NCBI RefSeq assembly: GCF_031628175.1
Contig: NZ_JAVLVT010000005.1
Span: forward strand, 612,034 to 676,033
Length of the DNA stretch: 64,000 nt
Direction: 5' to 3'
Source of the DNA: Lipingzhangella_A rawalii
GTDB lineage: Bacteria; Actinomycetota; Actinomycetes; Streptosporangiales; Streptosporangiaceae
The notes under the pieces were generated by a model. The model made no database searches, had not been told where the DNA came from, and worked only from the letters and a program-made list of their open reading frames with translations. Positions 45,145 through 53,204 of this stretch are shown here, in pieces. Position 1 is the stretch's first letter. Each line of letters starts with the position of its first letter. The translations under genes were made by a program, and so were the position numbers.

Positions 45145-45182
45145 AGCTCTGGCGGGCGAGCCCAGGCGCGCCCGCCAGAGCT
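45145..45182 (+). promoter_or_regulatory. Long perfect hairpin upstream of argH
   Basis: AGCTCTGGCGGGCG (45145-45158) pairs exactly with CGCCCGCCAGAGCT (45169-45182) around a 10-base loop. It ends 53 bases before the argH start. It could be a terminator of argG, an attenuator for argH, or an mRNA-processing or stability element. No T tract follows. Confidence 0.6.
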
Positions 45183-45235
45183 ACTCCGTACAATCCGGAT
45201 CCAACCAGCACCAGCGAGGACAGGAAAGCACCGCA

Positions 45236-46675
45236 GTGGCAGACACCAACTCCGAGCAGGCCCAAGCCCCCACCGACACCCGGCTGTGGGGAGGACGGTT
45301 CAGCGGGGGGCCGGCCGAGGCGCTGGCCCGGCTCTCCGACAGCACCGCCTTCGACTGGCGGCTGGCCCGGCAGGACATTGCGGGATCCCGTGCCCACGCT
45401 CGAGTTCTGCATGCGGCGGGGTTGCTCACCAGCGAGGAACGTGACGCGATGCTGGCAGGGCTGGACCAGCTCGAGCAGGACGTCGCGGCTGGAGCCTTCA
45501 CCCCGGTGCGGTCGGATGAGGACGTGCACACCGCACTGGAGCGCGGACTCATCGAACGTCTCGGCCCGGAGCTGGGCGGACGGCTCCGGGCGGGACGATC
45601 CCGCAACGACCAGATCGCCACCCTGGTCCGCATGTACCTGCGGGATCAGGCCCGGGTCATCGCGGCCGAGCTGCTGGATCTCGTCGAGGCCCTGGCTGGC
45701 CAGGCTGAGACGAACTTCGATGTCACCATGCCGGGGCGTACCCACCTCCAGCACGCCCAGCCGGTCCTGCTGGCACACCATCTCCTCGCGCACGCCTGGC
45801 CGATCGTGCGTGACGTCCAGCGCCTGCGGGACTGGGACGAACGCGCCGATGCCTCCGCCTACGGCGCCGGCGCACTGGCCGGATCCTCACTTGGACTCGA
45901 CCCCAGCCGCGTCGCGGCGGAGCTGGGATTCTCCCGGGTGGTGGAGAATTCGATCGACGGTACGGCCGCACGGGACGTCGTCGCGGAATTCACCTTCGTC
46001 ACGGCGATGGTCGGGGTGGACGTGTCCCGACTCGCCGAGGAGCTCATCCTGTGGTCGACCCAGGAGTTCGGTTTTGTGACACTCGACGACTCCTTCGCCA
46101 CCGGATCCTCGATCATGCCGCAGAAGAAGAACCCCGATGTCGCCGAGCTGGCCCGCGGCAAGGCCGGCCGGCTGGTTGGAGACCTCTCCGGTCTCCTGAC
46201 CACGCTCAAGGCCCTGCCACTGGCCTACAACCGCGATCTTCAGGAAGACAAGGAACCCGCCTTCGACGCGGTGGACACCTTGACCCTGCTGCTTCCCGCG
46301 GTCACCGGCATGGTGGGCACCCTCACCGTGCACGGGGAACGGATGGGTGCGCTCGCACCCCAGGGCTTCACGCTGGCCACGGATCTTGCCGAATGGCTGG
46401 TGCGGCGCCGTGTTCCCTTCCGTGAGGCACACGAGATTGCAGGGGCCTGCGTTCAGGAGTGTGAACGGCTGGGCATCGACCTCGTGGATCTCTCCGATGC
46501 CCAGCTGGCCCGCATCTCGACCGAGCTCACGCCCGAGGTGCGCGAGGTGCTGACGGTTCACGGATCGGTGTCCTCCCGGTCCGGTGTCGGTGGAACGGCA
46601 CCCCAGCGCGTGCGCGAGCAACTGGAGCGGTTGCGCGAGACGGTGGCTCAGCAACGGGAGTTCTGCGTGCGGTGA
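45236..46675 (+). CDS. argH: Argininosuccinate lyase
   Basis: ArgH splits argininosuccinate into arginine and fumarate, the last step. It has 479 residues from the GTG at 45236, which has an AGGA site upstream. The N-terminal LWGGRFSGGPAEALARLSDS is typical. LEVLEVGTPRHGD-type antisense readings were ignored. Superfamily motifs are RSRNDQIATLVRMYLRD, MPGRTHLQHAQPVLLAHHLL with the catalytic His, and the signature loop GSSIMPQKKNPDVAELARGK. It lies 383 bases after argG and completes the pathway encoded in this window. Confidence 0.96.
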   Translation: MADTNSEQAQAPTDTRLWGGRFSGGPAEALARLSDSTAFDWRLARQDIAGSRAHARVLHAAGLLTSEERDAMLAGLDQLEQDVAAGAFTPVRSDEDVHTALERGLIERLGPELGGRLRAGRSRNDQIATLVRMYLRDQARVIAAELLDLVEALAGQAETNFDVTMPGRTHLQHAQPVLLAHHLLAHAWPIVRDVQRLRDWDERADASAYGAGALAGSSLGLDPSRVAAELGFSRVVENSIDGTAARDVVAEFTFVTAMVGVDVSRLAEELILWSTQEFGFVTLDDSFATGSSIMPQKKNPDVAELARGKAGRLVGDLSGLLTTLKALPLAYNRDLQEDKEPAFDAVDTLTLLLPAVTGMVGTLTVHGERMGALAPQGFTLATDLAEWLVRRRVPFREAHEIAGACVQECERLGIDLVDLSDAQLARISTELTPEVREVLTVHGSVSSRSGVGGTAPQRVREQLERLRETVAQQREFCVR

Positions 46676-46793
46676 CAGGAGGCTGCCCGGAACTGTGGGT
46701 GGCGTGGGAGTGCCCGTGATCAAGACGTGCCGGTAGGTGTTATCTCGCTGCGATTGCCGTTGCCCGGACCACAGCGGATTCTGGAGTCAGGCG

Positions 46794-47537
46794 GTGCCCG
46801 AGCAGCGGAAGGACCTCCAGGTGTGGCTGCATCGATCCAGGCGTTTCCCGTGGCCAGAACCCGACGCAGTTGTCGTCTATCCCAACGAGACCACGAGTCG
46901 TACTGGATGCCGCGGACTGTTCCTGGTCGCGCCCATCGCGCTCGGTACGTTCGTGCTGCTGGTGATCTGGGTGGAAGCGCTCGTGACCGCCGGGTCCCGT
47001 GGCTCCGGGGGGGCGTGGTGGTACGCGACCGGAACACTGGCAGCGATGTTGGTCGCCTCCGGTGCACTCATCCCGGCCCTGTACCGCAGGCGCCTGCACC
47101 ATGACGGAGCGATCGCACTGGATTCCGCAGGGCTGTGGCAGATCCAGAACGAACGAGCCGAGCTGCTGCCCTGGACCTGGATCCGAGCCGTGGCGGGGCG
47201 CCGCTCCGCGGGGAGCCAGGCGCTGCGCCGGCGGCTGCGGCACCGGGCCGCCGGAACCTTCGCCGATGTCACCCGGGACCGTGCGGCCCGCGAATCCCGC
47301 CAACTGTGGCACACGCCCGACACACTCGAGGTCTATCTGACCGAGGAAGGCCGGGCAGCCCTCGCTGAACGCACCACGGGCCTGCGTCCCGCCCACCATG
47401 ACGAGCAACCGGCGCGACCTGACCTTCCACAGGAACGCATTCGGTACCCGTTCCTGGTGTGGGACCACTGCCAAGCGGCCGTGGACTACGTCGTCACCCA
47501 CCATCCGGAACTGGTCGTGGACACCTCCCAGGACTGA
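46794..47537 (+). CDS. Uncharacterised two-helix membrane protein
   Basis: I do not recognise a family with confidence. The 247-residue protein has two adjacent membrane helices (GLFLVAPIALGTFVLLVIWV and WYATGTLAAMLVASGALIPA, about 41-90). A cytoplasmic segment follows (DGAIALDSAGLWQIQNERAE, LLPWTWIRAVAG) that resembles the first strands of bacterial PH-like domains. The rest is charged, with a C-terminal WDHCQAAVDYVVTHHPEL. The GTG at 46794 has GGAG eight bases upstream; starts further upstream lack support. It stands alone between argH and the NIT-domain kinase. Confidence 0.65.
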   Translation: MPEQRKDLQVWLHRSRRFPWPEPDAVVVYPNETTSRTGCRGLFLVAPIALGTFVLLVIWVEALVTAGSRGSGGAWWYATGTLAAMLVASGALIPALYRRRLHHDGAIALDSAGLWQIQNERAELLPWTWIRAVAGRRSAGSQALRRRLRHRAAGTFADVTRDRAARESRQLWHTPDTLEVYLTEEGRAALAERTTGLRPAHHDEQPARPDLPQERIRYPFLVWDHCQAAVDYVVTHHPELVVDTSQD

Positions 47538-47890
47538 CCGGACGCGCCCGTCGGGATCCGATCCTCCCCTGGTCCCGGTTGATCTGGCGAAACCGCCGAC
47601 GTTTCGCACGGCGATGAGATAACGTCCTGGCGGTGGGGCGCCATGCACTGGGTCACAGTGTCACTGGGCGCTGGTCGCGGTCGTGACCAGGGTGTGCGAT
47701 GTCGGCTGGGGAGACCGGCATCCGGACAACCACCACAATCGGCCCGTGTGCTCCGGCCGGTGCTGAACGCCCGGGACACCGCACGTGTGCGGGCACTGTC
47801 CCGGCGTAGCGGCCAGTGGGGACGCCATACCGGTACGGGGAGGCGCACAGCCGAGTGAACCCGGAGTCCGCCCACCTCGGGAGGAGCGAA
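47538..47890. other. Intergenic region upstream of the first NIT kinase
   Basis: About 350 bases carry no credible gene and no promoter that I can call. The sequence CGGCCAGTGGGGACG near 47810 resembles the core of the 17 kb repeats but is too short to count as a copy. The GGGAGGAGCGAA site at its end sets the kinase start. Confidence 0.4.
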
Positions 47891-50449
47891 ATGGGGCAGC
47901 CGGGAGAGTCGAACCGCAGCATCAGGACGCAGCTCACCAGGATCGTGCTGATTCCCAGTGTGACGTTCCTGCTGCTGTTCGCTGTCCTCAGCGCGGTCGC
48001 ACTGGGCCAGGCGGTGTCGCTGAAGGTCGCGGCCTACGACGGACGCGAGGCCGTGGAGCTTCGGGAGGCCACCGTGGCCTTGCAGAAGGAGCGGCGTATG
48101 GCCGCGGAGTTCCTCGGCCAGCCCGACGAGGAGTCCCGTACCACCTACGCCGAGCACGTCGAGGCAACCGATGACCGGGTGGCGCGGGCGCAGGAGGGGG
48201 TGGAGACCCTGCGCTCGCGCGGCAACGCCACCGTGGAGAACCGAGCCGAGATTCTGCTGTCGGAGTTGGCGACCCGCGACGAGTTGCGCTCGCGCGTCCT
48301 CGACCGGAGTCTGGACCGCTCCACGGCCATCGATGAGTACACAACGGTCATCGATGCGGGACATCATCTCTTCGACAGTGCCGGACGCACCCTCGACGAT
48401 GGCCCCAGCGTGGCCCAGGGAACGCTCAGTTCCGCGCTGACCAGCGGACACGAGGCCCTGTCCAGAGCCGATGCCGTGCTCTCGGGTGCGTTGCGTGCGG
48501 GTGAGCTCACCGCGGCGGAGCGTGCCGACTTCGCCGGCCTCATGGCGCAGCTACAGGGGGACGTCACCACCAACGCCGCCTACATGGGCGAGGACATCCA
48601 TCGGTCCTACACTGGGATCATCGACAGCGACGCCTGGTCGCAGCTACAGGAGCTCGCTGCCGAGATCAGCGAGCACGAGCGTGTGGTGCAGCTGGATGCC
48701 TTCGGTGAGGTCGACGAGGACAGCGGCGACCAGGACGCCGCGGCGGCCCCGGTCACGGCCGGCGAGTGGCGCCCCGCGGCCGACCGCGTCTCTGGCGGTT
48801 TGGCCGGACTGGCCGAAGAACAGTGGCACGAGGTGATTGATGCCGCAGACTCGGCCGGCAACCAGTTGCTGACCCTCGCCGTCGGCGGGGGGATCCTGGC
48901 CTTCTTTGCCGGCACCCTCGCCTTCGGTATCGCCTCACGCTCCTCCCACCGCATTATCCGTCGGCTGCTGCGCCTGCGTCAGGACAGCCTCGCACTGGCC
49001 AAACAGGACCTCCCGCGCATCGTGGACCGACTGGAGCGCGGCGAGTCCGTGGACCTGTCCGACGAGATGAAGCACCTCGACTACGGTTCCGACGAGATTG
49101 GCCAGGTCGCGTCCGCCTTCAACATCGCCCAACGCACCGCCGTAGCCGCGGCCGTGCGCCAGTCCGACATTCGCGCAGGCGCGAGCCGGGTCTTCTTGGG
49201 GATCGCGCACCGGAACCAGTCCCTGGTGCAGCGACAGCTCGAACTGCTGGACCGCATCGAAGGGCAGGAAGAAGACCCGGATCTGCTCGAGGAACTGTTC
49301 CGGCTGGATCACCTGGCTACGCGTGGACGGCGGCACGCGGAGAACCTCATCATCCTGGGAGGCGGGCAGCCGGGGCGTCGTTGGCGTTCCCCCGTGCCGC
49401 TGGTGGACGTCCTACGGGGCGCCGTATCCGAGACCGAAGAGTACGCCCGGGTTCGGCTACGGCCCATCCCGGACCTGTCCCTGCGCGGTGCGGTCGTGGC
49501 CGACGTGATTCACCTGGTCGCGGAGCTCATCGAGAACGCGACCTCGTTCTCGCCACCGCACACCCACGTCCAGGTTCATGCGGAATCGGTGCCCAAGGGC
49601 GTGGCCGTGGAGATCGAGGACCGTGGACTGGGAATGACCGAGGAGGACCTGGCCGCGGTCAACCGCACGCTGGAGGAGCCTCCGGAATTCGACGTGATGG
49701 CTCTCACCGAGGATTCACGCCTCGGCCTGTTCGTCGTGGCCCGCCTCGCGCACCGCCACGGCGTGACCGTCCAACTCCGCCCCTCACCGTACGGAGGAAC
49801 CCGCGCGATCGTGCTGATCCCCGCAGGGGCCACCGCACCCAGCGACCATTCGCGACAGCCCGCAGAGCCGGCCACACCCCCCAACCCAGACCACCGACCC
49901 GACGGGCGGGAGCGTGCCGCGTCCGCCGACCCGGACGTCCTGGGACAACCGGGACGACACGCCCAGTCCAGCGCGACAACCTCCCCGGATGTTGTCGGTT
50001 CCCGTGCCACAGTGCGATCCACCGGGCGGAACCCGGCCCCGAGCGGGGGTACGGCACAGGAGGCGACACCGAATGGAGGAGGACGCGAAGGCGCCCCCCA
50101 GCTGCCGCGTCGTCGGCCGCGGCAGGGCGCGGACGACGATCCGCGCGGAGCATCCAATCCAGAGTCCGTGGCCACCGCTGCCCCCCAGCAGGTCGCCACG
50201 GAGCACGATCCTGGCCGACCACAGCTGCCACGCCGAACACCGCAGGCAAACCTGGCACCGCAGCTGCGTGCGGAGCACCACAACGACGACATCGGTCCGA
50301 GCCGTCGGCCCCCCGAGGAGGTGCGCCAGTCGATGAGTGCACTCCAGGTGGGGACCCGGCGCGCCCGATCGGCTGACGAGCCACTTCAGACCAGGACGGG
50401 GGGAGTCGTTGGTGACCGTGGCTCGGGCCCTGACGAGGAGAGCGAATGA
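47891..50449 (+). CDS. NIT-domain sensor histidine kinase of a conservon (CvnA-like)
   Basis: This membrane sensor has 852 residues from the ATG at 47891, with GGGAGGAGCGAA just upstream. A first helix (RIVLIPSVTFLLLFAVLSAV) precedes an extracellular nitrate/sulfonate-sensing (NIT) domain of about 285 residues. A second helix is at about 327-350. Then come a HAMP-like segment, the helical pair with IAHRNQSLVQRQL (His440) and FRLDHLATRGRRHAENLIIL, and an ATPase domain with the N box ELIENATSFSPP and EDRGLGMTEEDL. The last 180 residues are disordered and include LPRRTPQANLAPQLR, a motif typical of the family. It overlaps the roadblock gene by four bases and heads a four-gene conservon. Confidence 0.92.
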   Translation: MGQPGESNRSIRTQLTRIVLIPSVTFLLLFAVLSAVALGQAVSLKVAAYDGREAVELREATVALQKERRMAAEFLGQPDEESRTTYAEHVEATDDRVARAQEGVETLRSRGNATVENRAEILLSELATRDELRSRVLDRSLDRSTAIDEYTTVIDAGHHLFDSAGRTLDDGPSVAQGTLSSALTSGHEALSRADAVLSGALRAGELTAAERADFAGLMAQLQGDVTTNAAYMGEDIHRSYTGIIDSDAWSQLQELAAEISEHERVVQLDAFGEVDEDSGDQDAAAAPVTAGEWRPAADRVSGGLAGLAEEQWHEVIDAADSAGNQLLTLAVGGGILAFFAGTLAFGIASRSSHRIIRRLLRLRQDSLALAKQDLPRIVDRLERGESVDLSDEMKHLDYGSDEIGQVASAFNIAQRTAVAAAVRQSDIRAGASRVFLGIAHRNQSLVQRQLELLDRIEGQEEDPDLLEELFRLDHLATRGRRHAENLIILGGGQPGRRWRSPVPLVDVLRGAVSETEEYARVRLRPIPDLSLRGAVVADVIHLVAELIENATSFSPPHTHVQVHAESVPKGVAVEIEDRGLGMTEEDLAAVNRTLEEPPEFDVMALTEDSRLGLFVVARLAHRHGVTVQLRPSPYGGTRAIVLIPAGATAPSDHSRQPAEPATPPNPDHRPDGRERAASADPDVLGQPGRHAQSSATTSPDVVGSRATVRSTGRNPAPSGGTAQEATPNGGGREGAPQLPRRRPRQGADDDPRGASNPESVATAAPQQVATEHDPGRPQLPRRTPQANLAPQLRAEHHNDDIGPSRRPPEEVRQSMSALQVGTRRARSADEPLQTRTGGVVGDRGSGPDEESE

Positions 50450-50883
50450 TGGTGGAGATGACTACCGCTACGGGTGATCTGAACTGGCTGCTCGACGACC
50501 TGGTGGATCGGGTGGTCGGCGCCGAGCACGCGATTGTCCTCTCGGCGGACGGCCTGCTGCTGGGGCGCTCCCGAGCCCTGTCCGCGGACGACGCCGAGCA
50601 CCTTTCTGCCGTCGCCTCGGCTTTCCAGAGCCTGGCACGCGGCACCGGTCGACACTTCGGGGGTGGCGCGGTACGACAGACTGTCGTGGAGATGGAGCAG
50701 GCCTATCTGTTCGTGACGGCCGCCGGCAAGGGGGCGTGCCTGGCCGTGCTCACCACTGAGGACGCCGACGTGGGGCTGATTGCCTACGAAATGAATATGC
50801 GGGTCAAGCGGGTCGGCCAGTTCCTCAGCAGCGCGCCCCGGACCGAGTCCCCGCGGCCGACCGCAGGTACCGCAGGGTCATGA
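50446..50883 (+). CDS. Roadblock/LC7 domain protein (CvnB-like)
   Basis: This 145-residue roadblock/longin-fold protein is expected to bind the small GTPase encoded two genes later, at the membrane-associated complex. The fold is visible in LNWLLDDLVDRVVGAEHAIV, LSADGLLLGRSRALSADDAE and YLFVTAAGKGACLAVLTTED. Two adjacent ATG codons at 50446 and 50449 could serve as start. The first overlaps the kinase stop by four bases, and the gene overlaps the DUF742 gene by four bases. Confidence 0.93.
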   Translation: MMVEMTTATGDLNWLLDDLVDRVVGAEHAIVLSADGLLLGRSRALSADDAEHLSAVASAFQSLARGTGRHFGGGAVRQTVVEMEQAYLFVTAAGKGACLAVLTTEDADVGLIAYEMNMRVKRVGQFLSSAPRTESPRPTAGTAGS

Positions 50884-51269
50884 CGGCCGAGAACGCACGC
50901 AACCTCGGGCGCCGCGCCCGCAGTCCCGGACCCCTGGTGCGCCCCTACGCCATGACCGGTGGGCGTACCCGGCCTGCGGTTTCGGACATCGACCTGATCA
51001 CGGTCGTGGTCCCGGCGGCGCAACCCGCGGACACACACGGGCTGGAACCAGAGCACCTGTCCATTCTCAGCTTGCTCAGGGCCCCCCTCACCGTGGCGGA
51101 GATCTCGGCCCACCTCGATCTTCCGCTGACCGTGACCCGCGTGCTCGTTGGTGACCTCGTGGCACGTGGACTGCTCCTGAGCCGTGCACCGGTCCCCGCT
51201 CCAGATTTGGCCAATCTTCCCGAACTCGACGTGTTGCAGGCGGTACTGGATGGTATCCGTAGGCTCTGA
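50880..51269 (+). CDS. DUF742 domain protein (CvnC-like)
   Basis: This 129-residue protein has the DUF742 pattern: LVRPYAMTGGRTRP near the N-terminus, SILSLLRAPLTVAEISAHLD, and a winged-helix-like LPLTVTRVLVGDLVARGLLL. In conservons it is the third component and may act as a scaffold or DNA-binding partner. It starts at an ATG overlapping the roadblock gene by four bases, and its end overlaps the GTPase gene by 20. Confidence 0.93.
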   Translation: MTAENARNLGRRARSPGPLVRPYAMTGGRTRPAVSDIDLITVVVPAAQPADTHGLEPEHLSILSLLRAPLTVAEISAHLDLPLTVTRVLVGDLVARGLLLSRAPVPAPDLANLPELDVLQAVLDGIRRL

Positions 51270-51858
51270 TCCCGTAGGGACAGACACCGAGACCGTAGCG
51301 ATCCCCATGGCGATCAAGATTCTGATCGCCGGGGGATTCGGCGCGGGTAAGACCACCCTGGTCGGTTCCGTGAGTGAGATCACTCCCCTCAGTACCGAGG
51401 AAGTGATGACGGAGGCGAGTCTGGGGGTCGACGAGCTGGATGGGGTGGAAGGCAAGTCCACGACCACGGTCGCACTCGACTTCGGGCGGATCACCATCAA
51501 CGAACGGGTCCTGTTGTACCTGTTCGGGACCCCCGGGCAGGGCCGGTTCTGGTTCATGTGGGACGAGCTGGCCCACGGTGCGCTCGGCGCCGTGGTGCTG
51601 GCCGACACGCGACGGCTCCAGACCTGCTTTCCCGCCGTTGACTATTTCGAGCGCAGGGAGATTCCGTTCGTCGTGGCGGTCAACTGTTTCGACGGGACCT
51701 GCGCCTATACGGTCGACGAGGTTCGGGACGCCCTCAATCTCTGCCCGGAGGTTCCCATGGTGCTGGCTGACGTACGCGAGCGGGAGTCGAGTAAACAAGC
51801 CCTGCTGGCGCTCGTCGAACACGTAATGTCACGGCGCGGCACCCCCGTAGGTGGTTAA
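51250..51858 (+). CDS. Conservon small GTPase (CvnD-like)
   Basis: This small GTPase of about 200 residues is of the actinobacterial MglA-like class. The P-loop is ILIAGGFGAGKTTLVGSVSE, the switch II/Walker B region is LYLFGTPGQGRFWFMWDEL, and VVAVNCFDGTCAYTVDEV is the specificity region. The ATG at 51250 lies inside the end of the DUF742 gene. It completes the kinase-roadblock-DUF742-GTPase unit, a complex compared with G-protein-coupled signalling in streptomycetes. Confidence 0.93.
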   Translation: MVSVGSDPVGTDTETVAIPMAIKILIAGGFGAGKTTLVGSVSEITPLSTEEVMTEASLGVDELDGVEGKSTTTVALDFGRITINERVLLYLFGTPGQGRFWFMWDELAHGALGAVVLADTRRLQTCFPAVDYFERREIPFVVAVNCFDGTCAYTVDEVRDALNLCPEVPMVLADVRERESSKQALLALVEHVMSRRGTPVGG

Positions 51859-51961
51859 TCCGGCCCAACCGAGCCGACATCGATGTCCGAGTGCGGGTAC
51901 GTTAACCTCACTCGATGTAATCCCATGATCGTCCTTACCGACTGATTGTTAGCATTCTGCT

Positions 51962-52867
51962 GTGACTTCTGACACCACACCCTCCCCCGATAAGCTCCCT
52001 CCGCGTGAGCTCCCCAGACGACGATCGGGACGGCACCGTGATCCGCTGTCCTTCGATGACGCACTCGGCACCCCCACCCTGGTGCTCGTAGCTCCCCAGG
52101 AAGAGGACAACTGCGGTGCGGAACTCGCGGAGCTGGTGCGTACCTACCGTCCCGAGGTTCCCGTCCGGCTGGGTTATGCCTCGCGCGGTGTCGAGGGCCT
52201 CAGCGCACTGTTCCGTGAGCTGGACGCGGTGCGGGAACAACCCTTCCGCGCCGTGGCGGTGCCACTGGTGGCCGCTCCTGACCAGCAGTTGCACGAGACC
52301 ATCGCCGCCGCGGTCACCGAGTCCGGCGTTGCCGTGAGCGTCACCGAGGGGCTCGGGCCGCATCCGATGCTGGCCGAGTTGCTCCACCTGCGGCTCGCGG
52401 AGAGCGGTTTCGTTCGTGCGGACCGAATGCGACTGATCAGTGTGGTCGCGGCGGGTTCCGGCATGACGGATGGAGTCGTGGTCGGGGCCACGGGCGGCGC
52501 GGACGCAGACGCAGCCGCGGGGGTGAGCGCGGTGCTGCTCGCGGCACGTCTGGGCGTGACCGTTCTGCCGGCGGTTCTGGACGCGGGTAGCAGCGTCGAC
52601 GATGCCTTTGCGCAGCTGCGCGACGCCGGGGCGCAACATCCGGTTCTTGCGCCCTGCCTGTTGGGAACGCGAGACGAGCTGGAACTGGCGGACCAGGCCG
52701 TGCAGCGGGCCGGGGCGCAGCGCTGCGCCCCGTTGGGTGCCAGCACCATCCTTGCCAAGATCGTCGCGTTGCGTTACGCCGAGGTTCTCAACGCGGTCGG
52801 ACTGGACAACCAGCCAACGGAGCAGGATCTTCCGGCTCCCGCGGGCTCGCGGCACCGCACCGAGTAG
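51962..52867 (+). CDS. Sirohydrochlorin chelatase-like (CbiX-type) protein, degenerate
   Basis: The 301 residues show two CbiX/SirB-like half domains. The first strand TLVLVAPQEEDNCGAELAEL aligns with the usual VAHGS motif, and VRLGYASRGVEGLSALFREL and FRAVAVPLVAAPDQQLHETI follow the family pattern. The active-site histidine of the HGS motif is replaced by Pro, and no metal-binding His replaces it nearby, so chelatase activity is doubtful. The second half (RLISVVAAGSGMTDGV, then VTVLPAVLDAG) is similar. The GTG has no ribosome binding site, while TAGCAT at 51950-51955 would start transcription at or near the GTG, suggesting a leaderless message. It lies between two NIT kinases. Confidence 0.7.
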   Translation: MTSDTTPSPDKLPPRELPRRRSGRHRDPLSFDDALGTPTLVLVAPQEEDNCGAELAELVRTYRPEVPVRLGYASRGVEGLSALFRELDAVREQPFRAVAVPLVAAPDQQLHETIAAAVTESGVAVSVTEGLGPHPMLAELLHLRLAESGFVRADRMRLISVVAAGSGMTDGVVVGATGGADADAAAGVSAVLLAARLGVTVLPAVLDAGSSVDDAFAQLRDAGAQHPVLAPCLLGTRDELELADQAVQRAGAQRCAPLGASTILAKIVALRYAEVLNAVGLDNQPTEQDLPAPAGSRHRTE

Positions 52868-53204
52868 CCGCTAACCGCCTGTGGTCGTCCCCGTCTGGAC
52901 CTTAGGTACGCGGGGTCCGCACGGGCAGCGTGCTGGTGCTGCCCGTGCGGATCGGCATGATTCCGGTCCAGTCCCGACCCAGCCGCTGGTGCCGCGCGCC
53001 CGGCGGGTCGTGGTCGCGCCGTGCGTCGGCTGCGCGTGGGCTCCACGCATCGTTTCGCTGCGATAGTGAAGTCACCGAAACAGCCCCCGTAGTCATGCCA
53101 CCTCCGGTAGCTTTTCGTGATCAGGGGATATCAGGTGGTGATCAACGGGGTCACGTGGATGGCCACCCGACGGCCCTGCGCCTGTCCACCGGCGGAGGCG
53201 ACAC
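52868..53204. other. Intergenic region before the second NIT kinase
   Basis: It contains a terminator hairpin at 52917-52950. Two TGATCA palindromes at 53118-53123 and 53139-53144 are 21 bases apart, two helical turns, and could be an operator for the kinase gene. No gene was accepted. Confidence 0.4.
52917..52950 (+). terminator. Terminator hairpin downstream of the CbiX-like gene
   Basis: CCGCACGGGCAGC (52917-52929) pairs perfectly with GCTGCCCGTGCGG (52938-52950) around an 8-base loop. It begins 50 bases past the stop codon. Confidence 0.7.

Larger units (their letters stand above)
44853..45235 (+). other. argG-argH intergenic region with repeat and long hairpin
   Basis: This 383-base gap is unusual within an otherwise compact cluster. 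It contains copy 2 of the 30-base intergenic repeat at 44921-44950, a small hairpin CGGGGC-TGC-GCCCCG at 44989-45003, and a perfect 14-bp hairpin at 45145-45182. No ARG box-like palindrome was found in it. The frame is open through this region into argH, but no start or family similarity supports a longer protein. Confidence 0.5.

Noticed and set aside
44594..45235. N-terminal extension of argH through the argG-argH gap
   Set aside because: The frame is open, but the extension overlaps argG, has no conserved residues, and ArgH of normal length begins at the GTG at 45236 with a ribosome binding site.
47805..47830. Possible extra copy of the 17 kb repeat core (CGGCCAGTGGGGACG)
   Set aside because: Only about 14 bases match, with one insertion, which is within chance in GC-rich DNA.
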